A stretch of DNA of 43,839 nt from NCBI GenBank assembly GCA_026713105.1, contig JAPOPC010000026.1, positions 1 to 43,839 on the forward strand, given 5' to 3'. A program made the position numbers and the translations under genes. Below, one piece after another: positions 24,661-32,672 of this stretch; within the stretch, counting starts at the first letter, position 1; every line of letters starts with the position of its first letter. The notes under the pieces were generated by a model. The model made no database searches, was not told the DNA's origin, and saw nothing but the letters and a program-made list of their open reading frames with translations. This stretch comes from Acidimicrobiaceae bacterium (GTDB lineage: Bacteria > Actinomycetota > Acidimicrobiia > Acidimicrobiales > Poriferisodalaceae).

Positions 24661-25877
24661 ACGGCCTCCAGAGCACGGCGGGCGAGGATCGCCGCGCCGA
24701 GCGCCGTCGCTTCGGTCTCGGGCGCGACGGTGATCGGGCGCCCGCCGATCGCTTGCTTACGTTCGATCAGCCGTTGGTTCCGGGACCCGCCACCAGTGGC
24801 GATGTGGCGAACGTCGGCGGTTCCAGCGGCGTCGAGCAGTTCGGCGATCCTCGCTTGGCCGTCGACGGCCACCGACTCGATGACCGCGTCGGCCTCAGGC
24901 GTGGCAAGGAACGCATCCCAATCGAGCCCCGAGTCTTCGCGGGCTTGATCGATGCGGCCGCCGCCCGGCGCCAAGCCGGTCATGGCGTAGGTGCGCCCCG
25001 GTTCGACGTGGGCACCTTGGGCGATGCCCGCCGCCGCCAGACGATCGGTGTCGTCGACGCCGTCGGTGACCAGGAAAAACGCCTCGGCCGTGCCGATCGA
25101 GTCGAGCAACATGCCCGGCTCGGTCACGTCGAGCGCCAGGGCGGCACAGACGTGATCTTGCCCACCGGCGCTGACCGGGATGCCGGCCGGAAGGCCGGTC
25201 GATGCAGCCGTCTCGGGGGTCACCGTCCCGACCTGCTGCCCGCTCTCGATCAGCGGCGCCAGCATCGTGGGATCGAGGCCTGCAGCATCGATCAGCTCGT
25301 CGGACCAAGTCCGCGCCGCCAGGTCGAAGAGCATCGTTCTTGACGCGAGCGAATAGTCGGTGGCCATCACGCCGCTCAAGCGATGCGTGGCCCAATCGGC
25401 CATGTTCAGCCAGTGCTGGCCCGCAGCCCACGCATCAGGGAGGTGCGCCTTCGTCCACAGCATCTTGGCGGCGGCGAACACCGGCCGGGGCTGGACTGCT
25501 GCGATCGCTTGGGTGCGCTCCGCCCCCACGTGCTCGCGCCACCAGGCGGCTTGGGGCTCGGTGCGTGCATCGAACCACGCGATGACCGGGGCAACCGACT
25601 GGCCCGCGCCATCGACGAGCACGCCCGACTCGCCCATCGAGGCCACCGCGATTGCGGCCGCGACATGGCCGGACACCGCGAGCTGCTGCGTGACTCCCTG
25701 GAGGACAGAACACGCAGCAGCCCACAGTTCTTCGGCGCGGTACTCGGCGCCGCCGGTGGGCACGTGGTTGGTCGGCGTCGGCACCGTGGTGAGTGCGAGC
25801 TGCCGATCGTGTTCATCGAACGCGGCCGCCTTGATCCCCGTGGTACCGAGATCGAGTCCGATGAACGCGTCGGCCAT
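24657..25877 (-). CDS. FGGY-family carbohydrate kinase
   Basis: The 406-residue protein opens with the sugar-kinase phosphate motif FIGLDLGTTGIKAAAFDEH and has the later adenosine motif IRHIATGGGSRNQ and SAGGQDHVCAAL in the second domain. FGGY kinases phosphorylate pentuloses, polyols or related sugars. At 406 residues it is shorter than most FGGY kinases (near 480-500), though both domains are present. It sits between a zinc alcohol dehydrogenase (adjacent, no gap) and the EF-hand/ASST gene (4-bp overlap), consistent with phosphorylating the ketose made by the dehydrogenase before aldol cleavage. Confidence 0.88.
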   Translation of the reverse strand: MADAFIGLDLGTTGIKAAAFDEHDRQLALTTVPTPTNHVPTGGAEYRAEELWAAACSVLQGVTQQLAVSGHVAAAIAVASMGESGVLVDGAGQSVAPVIAWFDARTEPQAAWWREHVGAERTQAIAAVQPRPVFAAAKMLWTKAHLPDAWAAGQHWLNMADWATHRLSGVMATDYSLASRTMLFDLAARTWSDELIDAAGLDPTMLAPLIESGQQVGTVTPETAASTGLPAGIPVSAGGQDHVCAALALDVTEPGMLLDSIGTAEAFFLVTDGVDDTDRLAAAGIAQGAHVEPGRTYAMTGLAPGGGRIDQAREDSGLDWDAFLATPEADAVIESVAVDGQARIAELLDAAGTADVRHIATGGGSRNQRLIERKQAIGGRPITVAPETEATALGAAILARRALEAV

Positions 25878-26975
25878 CTACAAACCCGGCGCGAGGGTGA
25901 CCTTGATGGAGTCGGCCCCGCGGGCGGTCAGTTCCAGCGCGGTGTCGATCTCGGAGAACGGCAGGCGGTGGGAGATGATGCGTTCCATCGGCAACGCCCC
26001 CGCGGCGATCATCTCGATCGCTCGGGGGTAGGTGTACGGGCCGAGATGGGCACCGAGAACGTCGAGTTCCTTGCGGTCGCCGATGATCGACCACTCGGTG
26101 GTGACCTTCTCCTTGAACACACCGAAGACCACGAACGTGCCGAGCTTGCGGAGCATCCGGAGCCCTTGGTCGACGGCGGATGGATGGCCTGACGCTTCGA
26201 GGAAGACGTCGCACCCGTACCCCTCGGTGAGGCCGCGAACCTCGTCGATGATGTCGACCTCGCCAGGGTTGATCGTGAGATCGGCGCCGCACGCCCTCGC
26301 CAGCTCGAGCCGGCCGGGGTGCAGGTCACTGGCGATCAACAACCCGGGGTTCGCCTGTCGTGCCGCGGCGATCATCCCGAGCCCGATCGGCCCGCAGCCG
26401 GCGACCACCACCGTGTCGCCTTCGGTGATGTTGCCGCGATCGACGGCGTGGATCGCACACGCGAGCGGCTCGATGAACACGGCGTGGTCGATCGAGACGG
26501 AGTCGGGCACCTTGTGGTTGATGGCGTTGGCCGGGAACACCATGTAGTCGGCCATCGCTCCCTGGGCGTGCTGGCGAAACCCGTAGATCTCGGTGTTCTG
26601 ACACATCCAGTACTGCCCCCGATTGCAGAACCGGCAATCCCAACACGGCGTGATCTGCTCGCTGACCGCGACATCCCCGAGCGCCAACCCGTGCTTGTTG
26701 GCGGCGCCTTCTCCGAGGCCCACAACGGTGCCGACGAACTCGTGACCGGGCACAACAGGTGGTTGAACGAAGCCGGGCATGCCGTCGCCGGGCCAGTAAC
26801 CGAACGCCCCCTTCCAGCAGGCGACGTCGCTGGCGCACAGTCCGGCCGAATGGACAGCCAACAGGACCTCACCCGGGCCGGCCGTCGGCACCGGCTTCTC
26901 GTCGTGGCGATAGTCGTGCGGACCATGACAGATCACGCACTCCATCGAGCCCGGCAGATGGTCGAGCTGTTCCAC
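25878..26975 (-). CDS. zinc-dependent alcohol/polyol dehydrogenase
   Basis: A 365-residue medium-chain dehydrogenase. The catalytic zinc site begins at GLCASD and continues with GHEFVGTV; the structural zinc loop CWDCRFCNRGQYWMC has four cysteines; the Rossmann motif is VVAGCGPIGLGMI followed by ASDLHPGR, whose Asp favours NAD. It resembles sorbitol and threonine dehydrogenases and likely oxidises a polyol or sugar to a ketone. A GTG at 26975 is one base after the aldolase-like stop and has GGGAAG upstream; an ATG at 26945 would match the usual family start, so the first 10 residues are uncertain. Confidence 0.9.
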   Translation of the reverse strand: MEQLDHLPGSMECVICHGPHDYRHDEKPVPTAGPGEVLLAVHSAGLCASDVACWKGAFGYWPGDGMPGFVQPPVVPGHEFVGTVVGLGEGAANKHGLALGDVAVSEQITPCWDCRFCNRGQYWMCQNTEIYGFRQHAQGAMADYMVFPANAINHKVPDSVSIDHAVFIEPLACAIHAVDRGNITEGDTVVVAGCGPIGLGMIAAARQANPGLLIASDLHPGRLELARACGADLTINPGEVDIIDEVRGLTEGYGCDVFLEASGHPSAVDQGLRMLRKLGTFVVFGVFKEKVTTEWSIIGDRKELDVLGAHLGPYTYPRAIEMIAAGALPMERIISHRLPFSEIDTALELTARGADSIKVTLAPGL

Positions 26976-26976
26976 G

Positions 26977-27966
26977 TCAGCTTCCCAGCAGCTCGGGGGT
27001 CTCGATCGCGAGATCGTCCTCGAGCGACCGGGACGGCGTGATGCCGGCCGCGGTGAGGCGTCCGTGGTACTCGCGAGTGGCGTCTTCGGGCGAGAGCTCG
27101 TCGTCGGCGACTCGGCGGAGAAGCTCGCAAAACAAGATCGGCGAGTCGGCGACCTTGATGCGACGGCCGAACAGCGCCACCCGTCCCCCGGATCGCTTCA
27201 CGTCGCGCACAAGCGTGAACGAGTCGTTGGCCGTGCTGGGCGGGCCCCCGAGCACGCCGACGACGACGTCGATCCCGGTCACGAGGTCTTCGAGCGCGTG
27301 GGGACCGTTGTAGGCGACCTTCAGGAACTCGGGCCGGCTCGCTCGCGGAACGCCCGCAAGCATGCGTGCGATGCAGTCGTTCACATAGTCGCCGACCGGC
27401 CCGTCGATGCCCGGGTCCGCGACGTTGGGGTTGAAGACCTCGACGAAGTGCCGGAACCCCTCCTGCGCAGCCTCAGCCCGGAAGTCGCGGTACCGAAGGA
27501 GCGATCGTTCGTCGGCCTCGAGATCGTTGTTGAACGTGATCGACCACAGCCCGAGCGGCACGTCGACCGCCTGGTCCGGCTCGGGATGGAGCGTGCCGTA
27601 CATGGCTTCGCGCACCGTCGTGGTTGCGAAGGGACGGGATGGCTGCGTGCTGTACGACCCGCCTCGCACCATCCAGATGTCGGTGGTGTCGTTGGCCCGG
27701 ATCGCCGGCGTTACCGGCGACTCGCGGAACAGGCCGCGATCGCGGGCGAGGTGGGCCATCGTCGAAACCGATGCGAGCAGGATGTCGATGTGCCCGGCTT
27801 CGGTGATGGCGGCCATCTCGTCTCGCCAGACCGCCGGGTCGATCCCCTGCCCGATGGTCGGGCGCAGGCCGCCGCCCATGTCGGGGTCAGCGGCGTAGCA
27901 GATGATGAAGTCGCCTCCATCGGGCCGTGCGGCGAGCGCATCGAGCTTGGCGTCCAGCGTCTTCAC
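26977..27966 (-). CDS. class I aldolase-like (LsrF/DhnA-type) TIM-barrel protein
   Basis: The 329-residue protein lacks a textbook signature but follows the LsrF/FbaB-type barrel: a HFVEVFNPN strand, a strand with a candidate Schiff-base lysine (FLKVAYNGP), and the phosphate-binding end VVVGVLGGPPST and RSGGRVALFGRRIKV, corresponding to the GGP and GxxxGRxI loops of that family. It is the first gene of an operon with a dehydrogenase and a sugar kinase, which supports aldolase activity on a phosphorylated sugar (inference). The start is GTG. A TAACG-type operator lies about 20 bp upstream. Confidence 0.6.
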   Translation of the reverse strand: MKTLDAKLDALAARPDGGDFIICYAADPDMGGGLRPTIGQGIDPAVWRDEMAAITEAGHIDILLASVSTMAHLARDRGLFRESPVTPAIRANDTTDIWMVRGGSYSTQPSRPFATTTVREAMYGTLHPEPDQAVDVPLGLWSITFNNDLEADERSLLRYRDFRAEAAQEGFRHFVEVFNPNVADPGIDGPVGDYVNDCIARMLAGVPRASRPEFLKVAYNGPHALEDLVTGIDVVVGVLGGPPSTANDSFTLVRDVKRSGGRVALFGRRIKVADSPILFCELLRRVADDELSPEDATREYHGRLTAAGITPSRSLEDDLAIETPELLGS

Positions 27967-27985
27967 AGACTCCGTTCTAGCCGAT

Positions 27986-27999
27986 CATCACGATCGTTA
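27986..27999. promoter_or_regulatory. TAACG-type palindrome between the aldolase operon and an SDR
   Basis: On the minus strand this reads TAACGATCGTGATG, an imperfect palindrome (TAACG-AT-CGTGA). The identical 14-mer occurs at 42937-42950 upstream of the transporter operon, and a perfect version (TAACG-TT-CGTTA) overlaps the promoter at 34523. It sits in a 67-bp divergent gap, so one bound regulator could control both the aldolase operon and the SDR-CMD-sulfatase genes. Confidence 0.5.
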
Positions 28000-28033
28000 C
28001 TAGTGTGCGAAAGACGGAGGAGAGGGGTCGACG

Positions 28034-28786
28034 ATGCGATTCGAGGGCAAGTCAGCGCTGATCACCGGCGGCACGATGGGTATCGGTCTCGAAGCGGCGC
28101 TCCGGCTCGCCTCCGAAGGCGCATCGGTTGCCATCACCGGACGACGGGCCGAGGCGGGCGTGGCCGCGGTGGCCGAGATCGAGGCCGCGGGCGGCACGGC
28201 ATGCTTCGTCCCGGGCGACGTCGCCATCGCCGCTGACGTCGAGCGCATGGTGGCCCAAACGCTCGACGCCTTCGGCCGGCTCGACGTCGCCGTCAACAAC
28301 GCGGGCATCGGCGGGCAGAAGACCCGAGCCCACGAGATGGACGAGACCTACTTTCGCGAGGTGATCGACATCGACCTCACGGGCGTCTGGCTCTCGATGA
28401 AGTACGAGATTCCGCCGATGCTCGCGCAGGGCGGCGGCAGCATCATCAACATCTCGTCGATCGCAGGGATCAAGGGCGGCACGGTGGCCGGCAGTGCGTA
28501 CCACGCCGCCAAGCACGGCGTCGTCGGTCTGACCAAGGTCGCGGCGGCCGAGTACGCCGCCGACCAGATCCGCGTCAACTGCTTGTGCCCTGGCCTGGTC
28601 GAGACCCCGCTCGCGGCGAAGTCGTTCGCCGATCCGGTCCTGCGGGCTGAGGTCAAGGCCAAGATTCCGATGGGCCGGCTGGGTATGCCGGCCGACATCG
28701 CATCAGCGATTGCCTACCTCGCGTCCGACGAGGCCGACTGGGTCACGGGAATCGCAACCCCCATCGACGGCGGGATGATGCTGTGA
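28034..28786 (+). CDS. SDR-family oxidoreductase
   Basis: A 250-residue classical SDR with LITGGTMGIGLEAALRL, an ITGRR second strand (Arg suggests NADP), VNNAGIG, the Ser of NISSIAG, the Tyr-Lys pair in YHAAKHGVVG, the PGLVETPL loop and the DGGMML end. GGAGGAGAGGGG gives a strong ribosome site before the ATG. It heads an operon with the CMD-family gene (GTGA overlap) and a sulfatase. The position next to a TAACG-type operator suggests shared regulation with the divergent aldolase operon. Confidence 0.92.
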   Translation: MRFEGKSALITGGTMGIGLEAALRLASEGASVAITGRRAEAGVAAVAEIEAAGGTACFVPGDVAIAADVERMVAQTLDAFGRLDVAVNNAGIGGQKTRAHEMDETYFREVIDIDLTGVWLSMKYEIPPMLAQGGGSIINISSIAGIKGGTVAGSAYHAAKHGVVGLTKVAAAEYAADQIRVNCLCPGLVETPLAAKSFADPVLRAEVKAKIPMGRLGMPADIASAIAYLASDEADWVTGIATPIDGGMML

Positions 28787-29343
28787 GCGACGCATCCGAG
28801 CGACTCGCTGCGCCGCGGGTGCCGCTGCTCGCTCCCGACGAGTTCAACGAAGAACAGCGCTCGCTCACCACCGACGAGCAACGACACGTCAACCTCTTCC
28901 AGCTAGTCGCCCAACACCCGGAGGCCCATCGGCGGCTCAAGGCGACCGGGTCCTTCGCCAACTTCGAAACGCAGCTCCCGGTCCGCGATCGCGAGCTGAT
29001 GATTCTGCGAATGGCGTGGCTCTATCAGTCGGAGTTCGAATGGAGCCAGCACGCGCAGCCCGCCCTCGATGCGGGTCTGACCGACGACGACCTCGCCCGG
29101 GTGAAGGTCGGCTCCGAGGCCGACGGCTGGGACGACTGGGATCGCACGGTTCTGCGCACGATCGAAGGGCTCGTTTCGGACTGCATGATCCCGACGCCGG
29201 TGTGGGACGCACTTTGCGAGCGCTACTCGACCGAGATGATGCTCGAACTCGTCATCTTCTTCGGGCACTACACCTTGGTCACGACGCTCGCCAACGTCTT
29301 CGGGCTCGGCGTCAACCCAGGCAAGCCCGGGTTCGACGCATGA
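28783..29343 (+). CDS. carboxymuconolactone decarboxylase (CMD) family protein
   Basis: The 186-residue protein has the CMD/AhpD helical core: LPVRDRELMILRMAWLYQSE, FEWSQHAQPALDAGLTDDDL and the C-terminal helices with FFGHYTLVTTLANVFGLG. The redox CxxC of AhpD is absent (EFEWSQHA in its place), so a lyase/isomerase role or a non-redox role is more likely than peroxidase activity. It starts at GTG 28783, overlapping the SDR stop by 4 bp, and is followed after 13 bp by a sulfatase gene. Confidence 0.85.
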   Translation: MSDASERLAAPRVPLLAPDEFNEEQRSLTTDEQRHVNLFQLVAQHPEAHRRLKATGSFANFETQLPVRDRELMILRMAWLYQSEFEWSQHAQPALDAGLTDDDLARVKVGSEADGWDDWDRTVLRTIEGLVSDCMIPTPVWDALCERYSTEMMLELVIFFGHYTLVTTLANVFGLGVNPGKPGFDA

Positions 29344-29356
29344 GAGGGTGCGCCTC

Positions 29357-30925
29357 GTGACCGACCGCCCGAGTTTCGTGCTCTTCATGACCGACCAGCA
29401 GCGGGCCGACTGGCTCGGCTGTGCCGGCCACCCTGTCCTTGAGACACCGAACATCGACGCCATCGCGGCGAGCGGCACCCGGTTCGTCAACGGCTTCGTC
29501 GCGCACCCGATCTGCATGCCGAACCGGGCGTCGCTGCTCACGTGCCGGATGCCGAGCGTCAATGGTGTTCGCCACAACGGCCTGTCGCTGCCGCTCGACA
29601 GCAACACGTTCGTCGACTGCCTGCGCCGGGCCGGGTACGCCACGGGACTCATCGGCAAGGGGCATCACCAGCCATTCAGCGACATGAGCGCGCGGATGCA
29701 GCGGGGCGAGTGGGACACCGACCCCCACACCGAGGCCCGACTTGTACCACCCGGGACGGTGTACCGGGACGAGAACGCCGACCGCTGGGCCGCCGACCCC
29801 GACCACGACATCGAGCTCCCCTACTACGGCTTCGACCACTTCGACCATGTGTCGCGCCACGGCGATGGATCCGGCGGCGGTCATGAGCGCTGGCTGCGCG
29901 AGCACCTCCCCGACTACGAACGGCTCATCGGCCCCGAGAACCAGTTGCCCCACGACTTCGTCCGACCCGACGCGATCCGGACCGCACTTCCCGAAGAGGC
30001 TTACTCGACCGCTTGGATCCGCGACCGGGCCGTTGAGTTCATCGAGGCGCACACCGAGAGCGACCAACCGTTCTTCTTGATGGTGTCGTTCCCCGACCCA
30101 CACCACCCGTTCACGCCGCCGGGCAAGTACTGGGACATGTACTCACCCGACGACATGTCGCTCCCCGCCAGCTTCGTTGGCATGGAGGGCGGCACCCCGC
30201 TCTACGAGATGTTCCGCAACCGCCGACCCGAGCCTGGCGCGTTCCGCGGCGCGCTCGAATGTGTCGACGAACGCGAGGCGACCGAAGCGATGGCGCTCAC
30301 CGCCGGAATGATGGCGATGGTCGACGACGCCATCGGCATGATCCGCGGCGCGATCGGGGCGTCGGCCCAGGCCGACGAGACGGTGCAGATCTACACCAGC
30401 GATCACGGCGACATGATGGGCGACCATGGATTGATGCTGAAGGGGCCGGTCAACCTCGACGGCATCCTCAAGGTCCCGTTCCTGTGGAGCGACCCCCAGC
30501 GCCCCTCGGTGGCAACGTCCGACGCGCTGGTGTCAACCATCGACATCGGCGCAACCGTCCTCGCCCGGGCGGGGGCGAGGGGCTTCAACGGCATCCAGGG
30601 CATCGATCTCACCGACGCGCTGGCGACCGGTTCGCCAGTCCGCGACCAGCTTCTCGTCGAACACGATGGCCACGTGCCGATCCCGGTCACGGGCGACCAG
30701 TGGCCGCCGCGCATCCGCACGCTCGTCACGCCCGAATGGAAGATGTCGGTGTACCTCGATCAGGACTGGGGCGAGCTCTTCAACCGCGGCGACGACCCGC
30801 ACGAGATGCGCAATCTCTGGGACGATCCATCAACCCGCGACGTCCGCGCCGAACTGACGTGGCTGCTGAGTCAGGAGCTCATCCGCACCGTCGACCGGAG
30901 CCCGCTCCCGATCGTGCTGGGCTAA
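29357..30925 (+). CDS. type I (formylglycine) sulfatase
   Basis: A 522-residue sulfatase with the N-terminal metal residues FMTDQQRADW, formylglycine site Cys53 in CMPNRASLLTC, the internal lysine and histidine region IGKGHHQPFSD, and YTSDHGDMMGDHG. The GTG at 29357 is preferred because GAGAGGG lies 9 bases ahead; a GTG at 29348 would start right on that site. No signal peptide. As the third gene of the SDR-CMD-sulfatase operon, it may desulfate the substrate that the SDR then oxidises (inference). A long imperfect inverted repeat follows its stop. Confidence 0.92.
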   Translation: MTDRPSFVLFMTDQQRADWLGCAGHPVLETPNIDAIAASGTRFVNGFVAHPICMPNRASLLTCRMPSVNGVRHNGLSLPLDSNTFVDCLRRAGYATGLIGKGHHQPFSDMSARMQRGEWDTDPHTEARLVPPGTVYRDENADRWAADPDHDIELPYYGFDHFDHVSRHGDGSGGGHERWLREHLPDYERLIGPENQLPHDFVRPDAIRTALPEEAYSTAWIRDRAVEFIEAHTESDQPFFLMVSFPDPHHPFTPPGKYWDMYSPDDMSLPASFVGMEGGTPLYEMFRNRRPEPGAFRGALECVDEREATEAMALTAGMMAMVDDAIGMIRGAIGASAQADETVQIYTSDHGDMMGDHGLMLKGPVNLDGILKVPFLWSDPQRPSVATSDALVSTIDIGATVLARAGARGFNGIQGIDLTDALATGSPVRDQLLVEHDGHVPIPVTGDQWPPRIRTLVTPEWKMSVYLDQDWGELFNRGDDPHEMRNLWDDPSTRDVRAELTWLLSQELIRTVDRSPLPIVLG

Positions 30926-31037
30926 GAGGCCGCGCGGATAGGTGAACCTTCCCGCTGACGCACCGATTGTCTCCCGCTCTTGTTCGCTGTCGCTCACGGG
31001 CCGCTCGGGCCACGGCTTCGCCTATCGGCTCAGCCTC
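30926..31037. repeat. long imperfect inverted repeat between convergent genes
   Basis: Arms at 30926-30946 and 31017-31037 match in 17 of 21 positions in inverted orientation (outer ends GAGGC and GCCTC, inner part GATAGG and CCTATC), separated by 70 bp that is itself rich in CGCTC/GGGCC short repeats. It fills the gap between the convergent sulfatase and AhpD genes. It may be a two-way terminator or a small non-coding mobile or palindromic element. Confidence 0.45.
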
Positions 31038-31049
31038 TCAGCGCCAGCG

Positions 31050-31622
31050 TCAGGCTTTGGTCCAGCCGACGCTTGAGGGGTGGCCCTTGCGTTGCTCGTG
31101 GGCTTCGCCGACGTGCTTGCCGACCTTCCAGCCGACGCTGCTGAGGTTTTCGGTGGCCCAGTCGACGGATTCCTGGTCGGTGACGGTGGCGATCGTGTCG
31201 TTCCACCGGTTGAGCCAGCCGGCGAGGCAGGCCGACGCCACGATCTCGATGATCTGCTCGTTCGAGTAGTGCTCCCGCACAGCGTCGAAGTGCTCGGGCC
31301 GAGCCGCGTTCGGCAGCTGCGCCGCGGCGCGCACCAGGTCGAGCGCGGCTCGCTCCGCATCGGTGAACAGGTCGGACGTTTCGTACTCCCAGATCGCCTG
31401 GATGCGCTCGGTTTCGACGCCCATGCGGTTGAGCGAGAAGGCGCCGTGGGACTGACAGTGGGTGCAGCCGCTCGACACGCTCGCCATGGTGAACAGCATC
31501 GACTTGAACTCGCGGGGAATCGTCCGCGCGCTGTTGACGAGATTGACAAGCTCGTTGACCTTCACGCGAAGCTCAGGCCAATGATCGAGCTCGAATTCTT
31601 GACGGTCGTGATACTCGCTCAT
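31050..31622 (-). CDS. AhpD-like CxxC protein of the CMD family
   Basis: A 190-residue protein whose redox motif SSGCTHCQSHG is the AhpD-type CxxC with following histidine, preceded by FKSMLFTMASV, the usual helix. Such proteins act as thiol peroxidases or adaptor reductases. It follows the UGA-containing AhpD-like gene by 8 bp and is probably co-translated with it. It carries an ordinary cysteine pair where its neighbour has Cys-x-x-UGA, so the two could be redox partners or functional relatives (inference). Confidence 0.88.
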   Translation of the reverse strand: MSEYHDRQEFELDHWPELRVKVNELVNLVNSARTIPREFKSMLFTMASVSSGCTHCQSHGAFSLNRMGVETERIQAIWEYETSDLFTDAERAALDLVRAAAQLPNAARPEHFDAVREHYSNEQIIEIVASACLAGWLNRWNDTIATVTDQESVDWATENLSSVGWKVGKHVGEAHEQRKGHPSSVGWTKA

Positions 31623-31630
31623 CTCGGTTC

Positions 31631-32617
31631 TCAGCCCTTCAGGTGTTCGGGAATGGTCACGCCCAGCTCGTCGCCGATGTCGAAGTAGCGCTTGTTGACC
31701 GGCACGCCCACCGCATCGACCACTCGGTTGGTGCCCTCGAAGCCGGCGCAGACCGCGGCGGCACGGGTGACCGCTCCGGGACCGGCAGCGTCGAACAGCT
31801 CTTGGCGGGCGATCGGCAGCTCATCGAAGTCGGTGAGGACGATGGCATCGACGAACGCGATGAGCTCGCGGCCAGCGGGCAGGAGTGGATCGAGCATCGA
31901 GTTGGTGATGGCGACGACGTTGACCGGCTGGTTCTGGTGCTTGGCGCTCTCACGGAGCATCCATGTGTGACCGAACAGTCAGAAGAAGCATTCATTGAGC
32001 CACGACGTTCGTGACGCCACCAGCTCCATCTGCATGCGGCTGAGCTCGCGGCCCGGCTCGACGTCGTACTGGTGCACGACCTTGTCAGCAAGGTAGAGCG
32101 GCTTGCCGAGAGCGGCCTTGTGCTTCGATTCGTTCGGGAGCGCTGACAGCGCCGTGGGCGCGAGCGCGATCCCGACCGTCGGCACCCAGGCGTTGACCTT
32201 GGCGGCACCCTCGCCGATGACCGGGACGGGGTCGCCGGGGGTCGGCGGCGGCAGCGTCTCGAGTTCGGCACCGATACCGATGCGGTACGAGTCGATGGTG
32301 GTGACCAGGGCGACAACCGCCACCAGCTCGACATAGCTCAGAATGTCGTGGCCGTCGGCTTCCCAGGCTGCGATGTGCTCGGGGCGGGTAGTGATGGCGT
32401 CGACAGAGATACGACGCGCGGCCTCGGCGATCACCGCAGGGAGCTCGGGTGCGGCCGACGCAAGGCCTCGGGCAACGCGGGCGTGGGCCGCGATCGCGAG
32501 CCGCTCGGCGCCCGTGAAGAACGAGCCGGGCGCGGCCAGCGCATCGAGCGAGCTCGCGACGGCGTCTTCGGCCACCGGGTCGACCTCTGTGAGTGAAGGA
32601 CTGATGGTTGTACTCAT
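31631..32617 (-). CDS. AhpD-like CMD-family protein with in-frame UGA: candidate selenoprotein
   Basis: One frame of 329 codons runs from ATG 32617 to the stop at 31631, interrupted only by a TGA at 31981-31979 (codon 213). Around it the protein reads SRMQMELVASRTSWLNECFF, [UGA], LFGHTWMLRESAKH. AhpD enzymes use C-x-x-C-x-x-x-H at this place, and the UGA falls exactly on the second cysteine: Cys210-Phe-Phe-UGA213-Leu-Phe-Gly-His217. The 116 codons after the UGA continue in the same frame without shift and look like coding sequence. A hairpin with a CGUGA loop begins 20 nt after the UGA. Selenocysteine is the best reading; a Cys-to-stop mutation (one base from TGC/TGT) is the alternative. Otherwise a CMD/peroxidase-related enzyme in an operon with a dehalogenase-like protein and a second AhpD. 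Confidence 0.75.
31945..31959 (-). promoter_or_regulatory. candidate bacterial SECIS hairpin
   Basis: In the mRNA, stem GCUC (31958-31955) pairs with GAGC (31949-31946) around the loop CGUGA, extended by one U-G pair (31959/31945). The loop starts 24 nt after the UGA and has G as its second base, with GU as in known SelB-binding loops. Bacterial SECIS models place the apical loop about 16-37 nt after the UGA with a G among its first two bases, and both conditions hold here. The stem is short, so this is supportive rather than decisive. Confidence 0.5.
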
Positions 32618-32646
32618 GGGTGCAAGACTCCCTTGCCGTCGGTCGG

Positions 32647-32658
32647 ATTGTCAACACT
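32647..32658. promoter_or_regulatory. palindrome-like operator upstream of the UGA gene
   Basis: ATTGTCAACACT lies 30 bp upstream of the ATG of the candidate selenoprotein and differs from the ATTGTCAACAAT site at 42982 by one base. It falls in the 55-bp gap after the dehalogenase-like gene, so an internal regulated promoter is possible. Confidence 0.45.
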
Positions 32659-32672
32659 CGTGCGCGCAGCGA

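Noticed and set aside
31979..32617. Reading the UGA gene as a 212-residue protein plus a separate 109-residue gene
   Set aside because: The second part is in the same frame, has no ribosome site before its ATG at 31960, and the TGA sits exactly on the AhpD catalytic cysteine. A single gene is the simpler reading, though a nonsense mutation cannot be excluded.
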